Source of the DNA: Exophiala sp. HKRS030
Taxonomy: Eukaryota > Ascomycota > Eurotiomycetes > Chaetothyriales > Herpotrichiellaceae
Assembly (NCBI GenBank): GCA_023897205.1
Contig: JAHWDD010000011.1
Coordinates: forward strand, 62,001 to 126,000
DNA length: 64,000 nt
Direction of reading: 5' to 3'
A program made the position numbers and the translations under genes. Of this stretch, positions 1 to 12,192 are shown piece by piece (position 1 is the stretch's first letter; every line of letters begins with the position of its first letter). The notes beneath the pieces were generated by a model. It saw only the letters and a program-made list of their open reading frames with translations. It searched no databases and had not been told where the DNA came from.

Positions 1-1050
1 GGAAAACTTACTTGGGAGGCTGCACGAAAGTCAGGAATATTCTGCTGGCTAACCGACGCAGAAGCTTTGCAACAGCAAATGGAGAATGTTGGCCGTGCAG
101 AATTTACCAAACATGAGGATCGAAACCCTGTGGATAGTTCATTGTACTATCTTGCACTTCGCAAGAAGAACGTTCTTCAGGGCCTATGGCGCATGGCGAT
201 TGGAGTTCGAGAGAAGGAGAATACTCTCAAACTGCTGGCCAATAACTTCAACGATCCCAAATGGAAGTCGACAGCATTGAAGAATGCATATGCACTTCTC
301 AGCAAACGACGATTCCAATATGCAGCAGCATTCTTCCTTCTTGGCGACGGTCTGTGGGACGCAGTGAATGTGTGTATTCACCAAGTCAAAGATCTCCAGC
401 TCGCTATCGCCATTGCTCGAGTATACGGGTCAGGTCAAGATTCGGCATTGACCAGACTTCTCGAACAGACAGTTTTGTCACGAGCAGTCGAAAGCGAACA
501 CGGTAGATGGATGGCCAGCTGGGCGTTTTCGCTACTTGGTCAAACAGAAGAGGCAATCCGAGTTCTTGTGCATCCTGTTCATACTGTGGTTGGGAAAGAC
601 CTGGACAAGACCGACGGCTCGATGGTTGGATCACTGAGTTACACTGCCAATGATCCTCTCTTGTCAATTCTTTATACTCAACTACGCGCCGACTTTGTAA
701 AAATGAATAAGTGGCGAGACATCATCGACCCGCAAGACGAATGGTCGTTTGTTATGCGATGTGTACGGCAGTATATGCGGATGGGCTGTGACGTACTTGC
801 ACTTGGGCTGGTCCGAGATTGGGAGTTTGTCTCGGAAAGTCAAGTGGTGGCGCCGACTCAAGATCAAGAAGCCGACAAGGTGTCTCCCAAGGTCCAGTTA
901 CAAAGACGAAAGACATTTTTCGACCTAGAAAAGGAAGAGGATGAGGCCAACATGCCCAAAGCAAAGGCTCAGCAAACCGAGAAGAAGCCAGCCCCTACAC
1001 AGTTTGTTGAACCGAGCGTTGACAGTCTGTTGGATAACTTTGGATTCTGA
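1..1050 (+). CDS. RAV1: RAVE complex subunit Rav1, C-terminal part (5' end outside window)
   Basis: The frame is open from base 1, so the gene starts before the window; about 349 C-terminal residues are present and end at TGA 1048-1050. The stretch running from the WRMA and LKLLANNF segments to the AAAFFLLGDGLWDAV block is typical of the Rav1/rabconnectin-3 C-terminal domain, and the extreme end (PSVDSLLDNFGF) resembles the conserved tail of fungal Rav1. The family member forms the RAVE complex with Skp1 and Rav2, which promotes reassembly of the V1 and V0 sectors of the vacuolar H+-ATPase after glucose signals. Residues near 285-320 are charged and probably disordered. No intron is seen in this part. 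Family assignment is from remembered conservation, not a search. Confidence 0.88.
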   Translation, partial: GKLTWEAARKSGIFCWLTDAEALQQQMENVGRAEFTKHEDRNPVDSSLYYLALRKKNVLQGLWRMAIGVREKENTLKLLANNFNDPKWKSTALKNAYALLSKRRFQYAAAFFLLGDGLWDAVNVCIHQVKDLQLAIAIARVYGSGQDSALTRLLEQTVLSRAVESEHGRWMASWAFSLLGQTEEAIRVLVHPVHTVVGKDLDKTDGSMVGSLSYTANDPLLSILYTQLRADFVKMNKWRDIIDPQDEWSFVMRCVRQYMRMGCDVLALGLVRDWEFVSESQVVAPTQDQEADKVSPKVQLQRRKTFFDLEKEEDEANMPKAKAQQTEKKPAPTQFVEPSVDSLLDNFGF

Positions 1051-1799
1051 TAGAGACAATGTATGCAGTACAGAGGACGATGTTTTGTACTTTTAGTATA
1101 ATCAATATATCACATCTTGACAATTCTGTGCTTTGAGATGTCTGTGTCTGTCTTGATACCCCGTATCATTTGCTTCATGGCATACATCGCTCCGGAGAAA
1201 TGTCAATCCGATCCGGTACCAAGGGGAAATCTTTGAGGCTGTTTTTAATCTCTCTACACATACTCCGTCCCACCTACACAACAACCATCGTCGCAGCAAG
1301 GTACTTGCGAGCAGGATACACATCCGCTCCTCTTTGACCCTTCTAGAACAGAGACTGTCATGTACTGCACGTGTATCTTGTGAAGGAAGGCCTTGAACTC
1401 TGGTGAGTTTAACTCGACACGCTTTTTACTTTTCGCTCGCACTTTGTCAGCTGTTCTCCTTTTCACTTTTACACACAATCTCACCCTCAGTCTCGTATCA
1501 AATCTCTATGATTCGAATCATGGCTTTCGATTCCCTTCACAAGCACAGTGTCAGGACCTTGTACTGGTATCATTATCACATTTGTTCTCCAGTTTCGATC
1601 CTCGATCCTCGATCCTTCGAGTCAATCCGCATTCAACGTCCGCTCTGTTCCTGAAACCCCTGTCTCCCATCACCAACTACGGTCGTGTTCCCATTTGACA
1701 CCTTTGAACGACGACGACCACCTTTCTCAACCATAAATATCCGTGTTGGTGTCATCGACACTGACATCACTTGTTTGCGCACTCTCACCCTCGACCTCA
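1051..1799. other. intergenic region between RAV1 and an unknown gene
   Basis: Both flanking genes end here (RAV1 on the plus strand, the unknown gene on the minus strand), so this is a tail-to-tail interval. It is CT-rich on the plus strand from about 1390 and has only short open frames without recognisable domains. One TACTCCGT motif lies near 1262. Confidence 0.6.
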
Positions 1800-3275
1800 T
1801 CACAACCACCGCCGGTCGACATTGTCTTCACTACTTGTGGAACTGGCCGGATCAACTCTCTCCTGCTTTCTTACGACGCATCTACCGGTGGTCTCTGTGT
1901 TGTCCGTGTCTGCGTTTGTGATTGGGAGCGAACAGAAAAAGTCCTTGTCTATTTCTTCATTCCAAGTGTCATTGTCATTTTGAATTGGTGGTTGATGAGA
2001 TTCTGATTTCGATACCGGGTCCCGCGCAAGTGCCGGTGCCAGTGCTTGTGTCAAGGAATCTTTGGCTGGACTCGGAGATGTGATTGTGATTTTTGGGACT
2101 GGAGGAGCCAAAGGCCGAGTCTCGACGGTGGTGGTGGTGGTGGTGGTGGTGGCAGGGGCCCTCGTCTCCTGACGGTGAGTATCCCCGTGTGTATGCATGT
2201 CCGCGTCTGTGTCTGTGTGTGGATGCGGATGAGGATGAGGACGCAGACGCAGGTCAAGGTCGGATTCGGTGGTCATGAGCCGTGGAATGCATGGCAAGGG
2301 TTTGTTGACGTTTAGCATTCCAGCAACTGTCGTTCGTTTTGGGTTCCTTGCAACGTTGATCGATGGCTGGGTAATGTCGAAGGGACCATCTGTGCGAGTA
2401 CGAGTCCTGGTATGCCGATGACGAGTCATGTTCGAGATCAAGTTCATTCCCTTGACCTTCTTGACGAGTTTGTTTTTGGAAAAGGCAAGGTTGGCTTTGT
2501 CGTGGTTATTGTCTTGTTTCGTATTTGTTGTCTTGTTGCTCGGCCCGGCTTCGGTCCTCGACTCTGCCACCGAGTCGATGTGAGCACTGCCTCGTGCCGT
2601 GTTTTGGCTGGGTATGGCCTCGACATCCATCTCCATGCTCTCATATGGTAAGGTGGTTGCAGAAGTGCCCTTCGTCACTCCTTCTATCTTGGTCTCGTTC
2701 TTGGTCTGAGCACTCAAAAATAATCGATAACTGTCGAGGGTATCGTCGTCAAGACTCTCGCTCGAGACGTTTCGGATCTCTCCTGTTCGACTGACTCGCC
2801 ATTTCGGCTTCTTTGTCTTTTTGATGGTGGCTGTCAACTTGTTGTTGTTATTGGAAGGACCCGTGTTGGAGGTTGAAGTTGAGATTGAATCCAACCCTGA
2901 TTCCGAGGTGGTAGTAATAGGGTTTGGACCCTTTGAAGGCGAGGACGATGCTGATGCTGATCCTGATGCTGATGATGAATTTACAGATCCGACATCATCC
3001 CAAGAGACCCCCCCAAGAATGTATGATTGATTCGTCGTCGTCGGCTCTGCATACTCGAAATCCCCCCACATGTCAAAATCATCATCATTACCTCCACGGA
3101 TGACACGAAACACTCCGCCACATCGACCTGCCTCCCGACGACGTTGACGACGAGTTTGAGTGGTCATGTCGGCGGTCAAGGCACCCGTCAAGAAGCGAGA
3201 ATGAGGGTGGCCATGATCACGAAGAACCACAGGAACATCATTGACAAAGTCAAAGGAAGATACCTCTTGAGCCAT
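1800..3275 (-). CDS. unknown low-complexity protein with His/Asp-rich segment
   Basis: Single-exon frame of 491 aa read from ATG 3273-3275 (first residues MAQEVSSFDFVND) to the stop at 1800. The frame stays open upstream to 3440, but the ATG at 3275 is preferred. I do not recognise a family. Visible features are a Ser-rich tract after the SYILGGVSWDD segment, a basic KKTKKPKWRVSRTGEIR patch, a PLPCIPR proline motif, a His-Pro/His-Asp-Thr repeat (around 2200-2260), a run of about eight threonines encoded by a GGT/ACC repeat at about 2121-2152, and a proline-rich stretch. It looks like a mostly disordered, possibly nuclear or cytoskeletal adaptor protein, but that is only inference. Confidence that it is coding comes from its length and from biased but non-random composition. 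Confidence 0.6.
   Translation of the reverse strand: MAQEVSSFDFVNDVPVVLRDHGHPHSRFLTGALTADMTTQTRRQRRREAGRCGGVFRVIRGGNDDDFDMWGDFEYAEPTTTNQSYILGGVSWDDVGSVNSSSASGSASASSSPSKGPNPITTTSESGLDSISTSTSNTGPSNNNNKLTATIKKTKKPKWRVSRTGEIRNVSSESLDDDTLDSYRLFLSAQTKNETKIEGVTKGTSATTLPYESMEMDVEAIPSQNTARGSAHIDSVAESRTEAGPSNKTTNTKQDNNHDKANLAFSKNKLVKKVKGMNLISNMTRHRHTRTRTRTDGPFDITQPSINVARNPKRTTVAGMLNVNKPLPCIPRLMTTESDLDLRLRPHPHPHPHTDTDADMHTHGDTHRQETRAPATTTTTTTTVETRPLAPPVPKITITSPSPAKDSLTQALAPALARDPVSKSESHQPPIQNDNDTWNEEIDKDFFCSLPITNADTDNTETTGRCVVRKQERVDPASSTSSEDNVDRRWL
2121..2152. repeat. (GGT)n trinucleotide microsatellite inside coding region
   Basis: An uninterrupted run of GGT triplets on the plus strand encodes a polythreonine tract in the minus-strand unknown gene. 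Triplet register means length changes would not shift the frame. Confidence 0.85.
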
Positions 3276-4165
3276 GGTCGTCAGATTGATCCCCCTCGAT
3301 ACGATGACACCTTTGGAACTTGATCTGAAAACACAGCTACGAGTTATGGTCAGACAGAGTTCAAGCTGGGGAACCTTTTTGAGAGTCAAAAGAAGAGAGA
3401 TACATATGATGTTCCTAAAAATCAAGCGTATGTGTCCCAAACATGTATGTCGACATGTTTACATGTTGATTGTGCACTAAACTCGCACTACAATACAATA
3501 CACGACACTGCACTGTGTGCCTTCACTCATCAGTGTCGTGTCGGGTTGTAACAAACAACTGTCTTGCAGGTATATTCACATCAAGGACATACAATGAGAC
3601 ACAGCTGGCAAGACAACGGAGGCTAGCAACGACGGCAACGAGACAACATCAACACCAACATACGTGAAGTACGTGGCATACACCGGCCGATGCCTACAGC
3701 AGAGGTGAAGGGTGGTGTCGGCAGTGATGTTGGAATGTGATGGGTATTCTTACTGACAGCAGGGGGACTCCTATCGATCAGGATAGACACTAATACTTAT
3801 CACCGAATGACACTCGGGAACAAGAACGAGAGTGGACATTTATTCCAACATTGAGTACATACACGTGTCTCGCGTTTGGCCAGAAGTTCCTTTCCTTTCC
3901 CCTCCATCCACAGCCTTGCCGTAGTCGAAACTAGCTAGACTTTGCTCCACTCCAGCCCAGTATTACCACATCACCGTGGATTGTGGTACTTCAATCGTGA
4001 ATAGTATAGTATACAATAAGGGGCTTAACAACTGCCCAGTGATTCTTCAATCATTTCTTTCCGAACTCATGCATGGTCAGAGTGTATCATCAAGACGTAG
4101 CCGACCCGCTCAGCGAGACGAACATCTAGATATCCAAGTCCCAAAATCAAAGTCATCCACATTAC
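3276..4165. other. intergenic region between unknown gene and ABC transporter
   Basis: This holds the 5' flank of the 1800-3275 gene and the 3' flank of the ABC transporter (which ends at 4166). Only short open frames are present, with no domain recognised. No repeat or RNA gene seen. Confidence 0.6.
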
Positions 4166-7100
4166 TTACTCTCCCTTATGCTTCCTCTTCATCAACACCT
4201 TTGCCAAAGGGTTCTTGGCCTTGAACCTCAAAAAAGTGGCAAAGTACACGACGGCATAATTGAAACCGACAAATGCACAAAATATGCCGAAGTCGCGCCA
4301 CTTGTGTGAATAGTACACGCTGAACCCGTGTCCGAACTGGTCACCGTTGGCGTACTGACAAAACTCGCAGAGCCCGTCGGATGCCACTTGGACGTAACCC
4401 CCCGCCTGACGAATGTAGGGTTCGACGTATGATTGACATGTTTGACCTGGTGGAGCGGGCTGTAGAATAATAGTCAGTACAACGGCGGCGGCAAAGTAAT
4501 ATCACGAATAAACTACTTACAAAACGTGCATATTCGCCTTGATTGCAGCGTACAGGTTGATCGTGGATAATGACCTGTGTGACCAAAAAGATTGGTGTCA
4601 GCCTCGGCCTCGTTCTGTGCCAAACACAAAAAAAAGAGCACGAAAGCATCGAATCTTACACTCAGCATCGCTTCGAGCAGGTAGTGGAAGGGTGTAAGCC
4701 AGTACATCCAGGAGCGCCAGAACTCGGGCAGTTGTTGTGGTGGCACAACAACACCACAGAAACTCACGACGAACAAGAAGAAAACCGGCACGAGCAGACT
4801 GGCCAGTAACTCGTTGGGTGAGAAGGCGGCGATAGCCTGTCCGAAACTGACATAGTACAATTCGAACAAGCATATACAGAGGTACAAGAAGCCCGAAGTG
4901 AAACTCGTCGTGGAGTGACGGTAGCCTTGGAACCCGAACCACCAGCAGCAGTAGTACACCGTTCCCGCGACGATGGAGTAGGGAATCTCGGCGAGGACGG
5001 CACCCGTGGTCCACGCCACCCAGCTGTAGATCTTTGCGTTGTTTTCGCGAGACTGGAAGATGTTTCGAGAGTTGAGAAAGACCGGTTGGAGTTGTTGGAT
5101 CAGGGGAGGCGAGATGGTGAGGGTCATGAAGACGGCAAAGAGACGAGATTGGAAATCGATCGTGGCGTATCCGAGGTGGTAGAACGTGAACGTCGTAAAG
5201 AGACCAGTGAGGACGTGGAGCATGAATTTGCCGATGATGTAGTTTGGGGTGCGCTAGGGAGACAGAAGTGTCAGCCAGGGTAATGTAAGTGAGAATCTCA
5301 ATCAACGACCTTTCCGCTTTTCAATGACCTTGGGCGATGACTTTGTGCGGGCATGTAACATCGGACCATATCACAAACAATACAATCGTTGCGTGGTATG
5401 TTACATTATATCGGGGATTGATCATAGGTTGGAAGTGTCCGAACTTACCCAATACGAGACAAATGATCTCCTTACCACGGCGACAACTTGCGTGGAGAGT
5501 GGCATCGCATATTCCCTGTCGTCTCTGATGTTCTGGCTCTGTTCGGCGCTTTTCCTTCGTTCGATCATCTCGGAGACTTCATCGGATCGGGATCTATGGT
5601 TTTTGCTTTGTTCCCAGACATCCCCCCAGTCTTTACCTTTGTAATTCGGGTCGCCTGCACCGATGACTTCGAGCATATATTCTGCTGGATTCGCGTCTGG
5701 TGGGCATTTCCGACCGCCATTCTCTTCAAAGTATCTGATGAGATCCTGCGAATCGTTGCCAAGAGGTCCATGATAGACCACTCGTCCACCAGATTTGAGC
5801 AGAATGAGTTCATCAAAGTCTTCGAACAAGACCGCAGAAGGCTGGTGGATGGTGCAGAGGATGGCTTGTCCGGCGTCGGCCAGTTTCCGTAGGAATCTGA
5901 CGATATTGAAAGCGGCTCCAGAGTCGAGGCCAGAAGTTGGCTCATCCAAGAACATAAGAAGCTCGGGTTTACTGGCCAATTCGACGCCGATGGTCAGACG
6001 TTTTCGCTGCTCTTGGTTGAGACCTTCACCAATACGGCCGATAGTGGCACCGGCAATGTCTCGCATTTCCAGCAAATCAATGATTGTTTCGCAATAGGCG
6101 TACTTTTCCTCCACGGACACTTCTCGTGGTTGTCGTAGGAGGGCTGAGAATCGTAATGCCTCCCTTACAGTAGATGTTGGTTCGTGGACGTCCATCTGTT
6201 CCGCGAAGCCAGTGGCGCGCTGGAAGGATTTGGGCAATGGTCGACCGTCAACTAGAAACTCGCCGGTCACGGTTCCAAACTTGATACGCTGTGCTAATGC
6301 ATTAAGCAAAGTTGTCTTGCCTGCTCCACTTGCGCCCATCAGTGCAGTGAGCTTTCCGGGACGGACGTAACCCTGGACATTTTGTAGTAACTGTCGCTCG
6401 CCCTTTTCGTAGGGAATCACATAGTTGACGTCACGGAAAGTGTAGACAGTCTCATTCTTTGCGACATTTTTCAAGGTCGAGTCTTCTTTTCTGGAGTTGG
6501 TACTGTCGCTGCTGTCGCTGGTTGGATCCCTGATCTTCTCAGCGGCGGTTGGGCTGTGGCTACCTGTAGCTGTCTCTTCATCTCCGTTGCTGTTCTTCTC
6601 ACGCCCACCGGTCTGAATTGACTCTTCCACCTTCTTAGGGACTTGACCACGTTTGAAAACAGTAATGGCTCCACCGCCAGCATTTGGTTTCATGATCTCC
6701 ATACCAAAAGCCGTGACTGCAAGGAAGAAAAGAAAGAATGCCCAGAGGAAACCAAAATTTCTCCACAGGTGGGCGCGAGTGTATTTGAATGATTGCTGAA
6801 TATATCGGGCACCATCCACTGAGGTTCTCCCTGGCTGGCTTCCTGCCAACGCGCATGATTGATATTGAGGTCTAGCATCCGGGCCTTGGGGAACGAGGTA
6901 TGGTGGTGTACAGCTCATGGTCAGTCCAGTAAACTCATTCGCCATTAAGCTTTCAAATCCGAATTGTACCCAATTCAAGAACCGCAACCAAGCGAACCAC
7001 GGCTTCATTTGAGCGGGAGCTGAGACGCATTAATGAAATGATAGAATCGCAGAGGACGGTGTACTCACGAATTAGATAGCCCGTGTACACGACTAGTATT

Positions 7101-9281
7101 TGTATCGAAACACCAGTAAATCGGGTAGCGTCATCGAGCGTTTTACATAAAGCTGAGATTGATCTAAAGAAAGCATAGGTGGTCATGGTTACTGTCCAAA
7201 TGATGAGACACGAGATGAAGAACTGTGAGGCCGATGCAGCAAGCTATAACAGATGTCAGTAGATGAAAGGCAAGTATATCGATGGTCACTTACTCCTCCC
7301 ATCCAATAGATAATGACATTGAATAAGAAAACCTGGATGGCGACAAGAGGTACATCGACGACTGTTTGTGCGATGGCGTAGGCAGCAGGCCGGTAGAAGG
7401 AGAATGATTTGTGCTTAAGTAGGATCGGTTTCGATGAAAAGGCGGCCGTCATCTCTGCAAGAGCAAGTAGAGCATTGAAGAGAAGAACAAAAAATATTAC
7501 ACCACCGCGAGGAAAGGCACCAGCGGCGCTTTTGGGCAGCTGAAAGAACAGACTGCCCACGATAAGACCCTTTGCCGGATTAGCAGACTTCAGTGTTCGG
7601 GTCAGAAAGTAAACAGTACCTGGAAAACAATACCTCCCCATTTACCATACAAAGAAGCCTTGTCACCCACCATGACCATAAACTGGCGCTGTGTGCAAGC
7701 AATGACTTGCTTGTGGAATGGAATGGTGTAATTCTTTCTTTGATTCTTCTTCGACCTATTCTCAAGACGTTCTTGCTTTTGCTGCTCAAGCTGTGCTTCA
7801 AAATCTCTGATATCTTCGAGATTGCGTTGATACGCCTCACTTTTGCGATACAGTGCAGCGAATTCATCCGCGTTACGAGGGATGCGATCCTCCCAGCCCT
7901 TGCGTATTGATCTCGCATGTTCGTCGGTAACAGAGGTGAGGAAATCGGCAGTCGTCCATCGTTCGGGACATTCGAAACCCAGATCGCGAAAGTATTTTCT
8001 GGCGCTATCAGAGGATCCATAGTAGAGACACTTTCCTTGGTCGATAAGGAGGACTTTATCCACCAGTTCGTACAGAGATTCGCCAGCCTGGTAAAGAGAG
8101 ACTGCAGTCGAGGTATGAGCCATGTTAGTCAGAGTCCGGATAGACTGAACGTATTCCAGTGCGGTACTAGCGTCAAGGCCACGACTCGAGTTATCCCATC
8201 CTTGAACCGATGCTCTTGTGATCATTGCTTCAGCAATGCTGACCCGCTTCTTTTCACCTCCAGAGACCCCGCGAACAAATTCGTCACCGACCTTTGTTCC
8301 CAGGGTGTGTTCGATCCAGAACAACTTAGTGACCACGCGGAGGAATTCTGCCATGTAGTCCGCACGAGACTCTCCTTCTAACCGTGATTCTTTCCCAGGA
8401 GTCCTGCATTTCAAAGCGAACAGCAAGGTACGTTTGACCGTCAGAGTGGCATAGTGAAGATCATCCTCGGGGTTGTAGATGACTTCTCCCCGGAAGTCTT
8501 TCTTCATCCGCTTTGCATCTGTGCCACCGTACGTCACATCTCCTTCGACGGACTCATAGCCTTCTCGCTGATTGCAGAATGCTTTGAGGAAGGTTGAACA
8601 ACCCGAGCCGGGCCTTCCTAGAACCAGTAACATCTCCCCGGGTCGAACGCACCCGTCGAAACTACTGAGAAGCTCTCGAACAGGAGGTTTTCCAGACGCA
8701 GCTTTAGCGCCTCTCGTGAACAACATCTTGATCATGCGAGGCAAACCAAGGAAAATGTCGCCGACTGTAGGCTGGAGGCTCGCACCCAACCCGACACCCT
8801 TCACGGTCAAGTTCCGGAAGACGACGCCACTGTGTCGAGTCTTCTCTTCCTCGCTGTTCTGTTGCCGAGCTTGGCCGAACATTCGGGACATCAACCGTTC
8901 AATCTCGTCATTTTCCTCTTGCATCTCCGCATTCGACTTTCCAGAGGCGCTCGTTCGCCGCTTAGACAGAACTCTGAACAGATCATCTTCGGTTTGAATA
9001 CTCTTCCTTGTGGTTAATTGCGGTCGGCTTTCCTGAGTGGGAGCTGTTTTGATTGGCTCAAATCGCGAGTCCGTCCTGTCTATTGGTGAGTGCTCGGTTG
9101 AAACGGTGCTTGACGACGAGCTGGAAACACTGTGGTGTTGTGTGTGACTGGATTCCGGGTCATTAGTGACAGAGTGAGACCCGGGCGATGAAACAGAATC
9201 GGCAGCTGTGGCATTGTCCGTCGTGACCATTCGGTAGGCGGACGTGCTCGTAGAGGGCATAGAACTGGGCTCTCCTTCCAT
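4166..9281 (-). CDS. PDR-type (ABCG full-size) multidrug ABC transporter
   Basis: Spliced model of 1,541 aa: exons 9281-7620, 7569-7294, 7243-7069, 7019-5449, 5253-4660, 4574-4521 and 4459-4166, all with GT-AG introns; the parts sum to an intact frame. Order is NBD1-TMD1-NBD2-TMD2, the reverse topology of Pdr5/Cdr1 proteins. NBD1 has the atypical Walker A GRPGSGCS at about 222-229, signature VSGGEKKR at 339-346 and a degenerate Walker B (QGWDNSSRGLD). NBD2 has canonical GASGAGKTT at about 933-941 but the degenerate signature LNQEQRKR near 1038. This asymmetry is the family norm, leaving one hydrolytically competent site. The Ser-rich N terminus is cytosolic. Homologues sit in the plasma membrane and export azoles and other hydrophobic toxicants. 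A Zn2Cys6 regulator lies just upstream. The substrate cannot be read from sequence. The 195 bp intron at 5254-5448 is the longest in the gene. Confidence 0.93.
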
Positions 9282-9914
9282 GTTCGACAGGTACAATAGC
9301 AATACCAGATATCAGAGCCGGGGTGTATCCGGAGTAGGCAGAGACATTAGTGTTAGCGGTAAGTGTGGATGAAATCCAATGTCGAGTTCCCAGCTGAACC
9401 AAAAGACAAAGACTTGAAAGAATGATATACGACAATGAGAGGGATCAAAGCTCTATTCAAACACTCAAGCTCTCACCTGATTAATTGAGGAAGACGGAAG
9501 GAGGAATATTGAAACTAGAAGAAAAAGGACAGCCTGCGGGATTAACACATGTACCTTTGAAAGTAACACGACGGTTCCGAAGGAAACCCAGATACATGAT
9601 GGTAAAGTCCGAGTTACGTGCATATTGGCTGGTCCCATCGCAGTAGGAATTGCAAGGATGATGGAGGTTCGTGCATGCGACAACAATCAATCAAGCGGAA
9701 TCTATGATGACATTGTGAGGCTCCGGAGTCAGAATCTTCCGGCTGCCGACTCAAGCCAAGGCTTATATAATCAGCATCGGATACGAGTACGAGTGCGAGT
9801 ACGAAAACTACTCCGTCGAAGCGAATATCCAGGGTTGAGGAGATGACATGTCTGATCGTAATAGCAATCCACTTTTGGTGGCCACTTGCACATACCGTCC
9901 CATCGTAACAAATA
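9282..9914. other. promoter-side interval between ABC transporter and Zn2Cys6 regulator
   Basis: This 633 bp interval contains the transporter's upstream region and the regulator's 3' end. No convincing gene. A GAGTACGAGTGCGAGTACG short direct repeat lies near 9784-9803 and a TACTCCGT motif near 9809. Confidence 0.55.
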
Positions 9915-12192
9915 CTATACAAAGGGGCAAAATTCCTGAACCTCTGGCCAAATCTGAGATGCCCAATTATCAAACATACCGTCCATCACATCCGTGTTCA
10001 GAAGAAGGTCATCAAACTGGTAGTCGAGGCCCATGCTGTTATCTTGACCACCTTCGAAGAAAGTCATGTCCGTCTCGTTGACCGAGAACGCAGTACTGGG
10101 AGCCGTGTTCTCCTGCAGAATACTATAGGAGGTCTGAAGGGCTTCAAATCCCTTTCGTCCCAGCCTCAGATTCAGCTCCGTGGGGGAGTTCGATGGCTGA
10201 ATCTGAGCCTGGATCATATTGAGCATCAGGTGCATCTTCACATTCGTCTCGCCCAGACGTAGGCGATCAACTGCTAGCTCGATGGCATCGTTCAAGGCAT
10301 CGATCAGCCATTTCCGATGCAGCTGAGTACTTCTGATGCCATTCACCTGGAACTCCTGCACGATTTCAATACCCAACGCGAGGAACATGTAGAGAATGCC
10401 ACCTTTGATGAACCCTCCGCCGCTTCGCAGAAAGTGGGCGAAATTGTCGTCCAACTCGGACGAAAGGAAAACCGTGACGCAGTCGAGGCAGGTTTTCTTG
10501 GAAAAGCAGAACAGAGGATGTGTGCTTGCCCGGTTGGCGAAGATCCGATGGAGTGGCAGAAGAAACCGTCGAAGGAGTAGATCATTCATATTCTGACCGA
10601 ATGGGGCTGATCTGAGTTGACTCGTGTCGGCACGGCTGACCTCGCACGCCTGGCTGATATCTGCACTCAGAGCAAGCACTTCATCGTACAGCATTTCCGA
10701 CCCCAGCCCGTTCATGCACCGTACAGCCTTCATTCTTGGACGACAAGAATCGAGCAGAACGAGTTGAGCAGCCATCGCTGTGACTTGGCTCCGGGGATGA
10801 TGTGGCAAGACTTTGGTGTGTTCATTTATTTCCTCGTCATCGACATTGGCCGGCGCCGCAGTGTCAAAGTCCTCAAAAGTGATCATCGGCGGCATCCCCG
10901 AATCAAGGGACGACTGGACAGTGTATTCCAGAATCGTTGCCCACAGTCGTCGCCTGATCTCGGCCTGCAGTATACTCATTTTGGGAAAGGCTTTTGGGTC
11001 TCGGTGGAGGCCCATCTGCATGGCAGTCCGCAATAACGTACCCATCGACACCCATATTAAGTCTCCTCCTATCGATAAGATCTGTCGTGCCAGAATCAAC
11101 AGGCAATGTACCTGCAGCCCACTAATGGTAAATCTGTCCTTCTCCAAAGGGCCAGCGAGCCAATTCTGGGCGGCATATATCCAATGGGAGGCCATTGATC
11201 GAGTTTCGGCGCCAGCGATTCGTTTGGGGGAGAGACTTGACCCTATCGCGATAACCAACTGTACCTTTAGCCTTAAATCTGCCGAAGCGGCCGATGGATT
11301 TGCCCAATATTGCTCATAGTCGACCAAGAACGAAGGCTTATGAAGAATACGAAAAGACGACTCGAACTTCGACAAATACAGGTGAGTCATCAAGTCTGAA
11401 GTCGCGCGAGGAAGCCGTGCGAGATTGGTGAGTTCAGGGCACGAGAAGCATCGACTTGGCCGTGCCACCTTGGTACTCTTGGCCAGGACTTTGCATTTGT
11501 GCAGCATGGTTCGCATCTCGGATTTGAGAGCTTTGACCTCTTCGTTGTCATCTTCCTCCACGACATCGGTCTCTGTCAGGAAAAGTCGAAGCGTGTCCCA
11601 TTTGAACTAGTCGCGTCAGTTTTCAGGCTGTGGTCAACAGGAAGAGCGTCCGTACCTCGCATATTGATGACGTCCAGTGGCTTCGGCCAAACATTCTGGT
11701 TTTGTTGAGTGAGGCCCGCCCATCGTTAAGCCTTTGGAGCGGCGGCGGTGTGTGAACAGCCTCACAATGGTTAGGATTGGAAGTGGAAAACATGTTCTCC
11801 AGCGTCTGCAAGCGACGAGCAAGATCATCTCGTGGTCTGTCTTCGACCGGTGCTGTCGAGATTGGGGTTTCAACAAATACCGTGGATCCTGGCGGCGGCC
11901 TCGTAGCATGATCTGTTGCGGCCTCCGTCGGGGAGGGAGGGCTTGGATATGAACTTTGGAGTGGTCTGGGTGAAATGTTTCGTTTTTGTGATCTGGCTTT
12001 GCGCGTTGGAGGATTTGGGGCGTAGGTGCATTCTGTCTGCTTTCTGCCAGACGTGCAATGGTTGCAAGGGTTCTGCCTGTTGCATTTGACCTTCCGGCGC
12101 CTGCATTCAACACAGCTATGTGCTGGTCGTCGACGTCTTTTTCGCAAAGGATTCGCAATGCTGCCACCTCCGCCTGCTGCTGATGAATTCAT
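9915..12192 (-). CDS. Zn2Cys6 fungal-specific transcription factor
   Basis: Two exons, 12192-11656 and 11606-9915, with a 49 bp intron, give 742 aa. The DNA-binding domain has cysteines at 27, 30, 37, 43, 46 and 55 (spacing 2-6-5-2-8), preceded by a basic arm. A Pro/Ser-rich linker and a short helix resembling a dimerisation coil follow. Exon 2 opens with the FKWDTLRLFL segment typical after the FGxSHW motif, and then carries the fungal_trans (PF04082-like) middle homology region, with the PSFLVDYEQYW block and the RRRLWATILEYTVQ block. It is a nuclear regulator by family. It lies head to tail upstream of the PDR transporter, so control of that pump is plausible but unproven; regulation of a distant target is equally possible. 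Confidence 0.92.
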
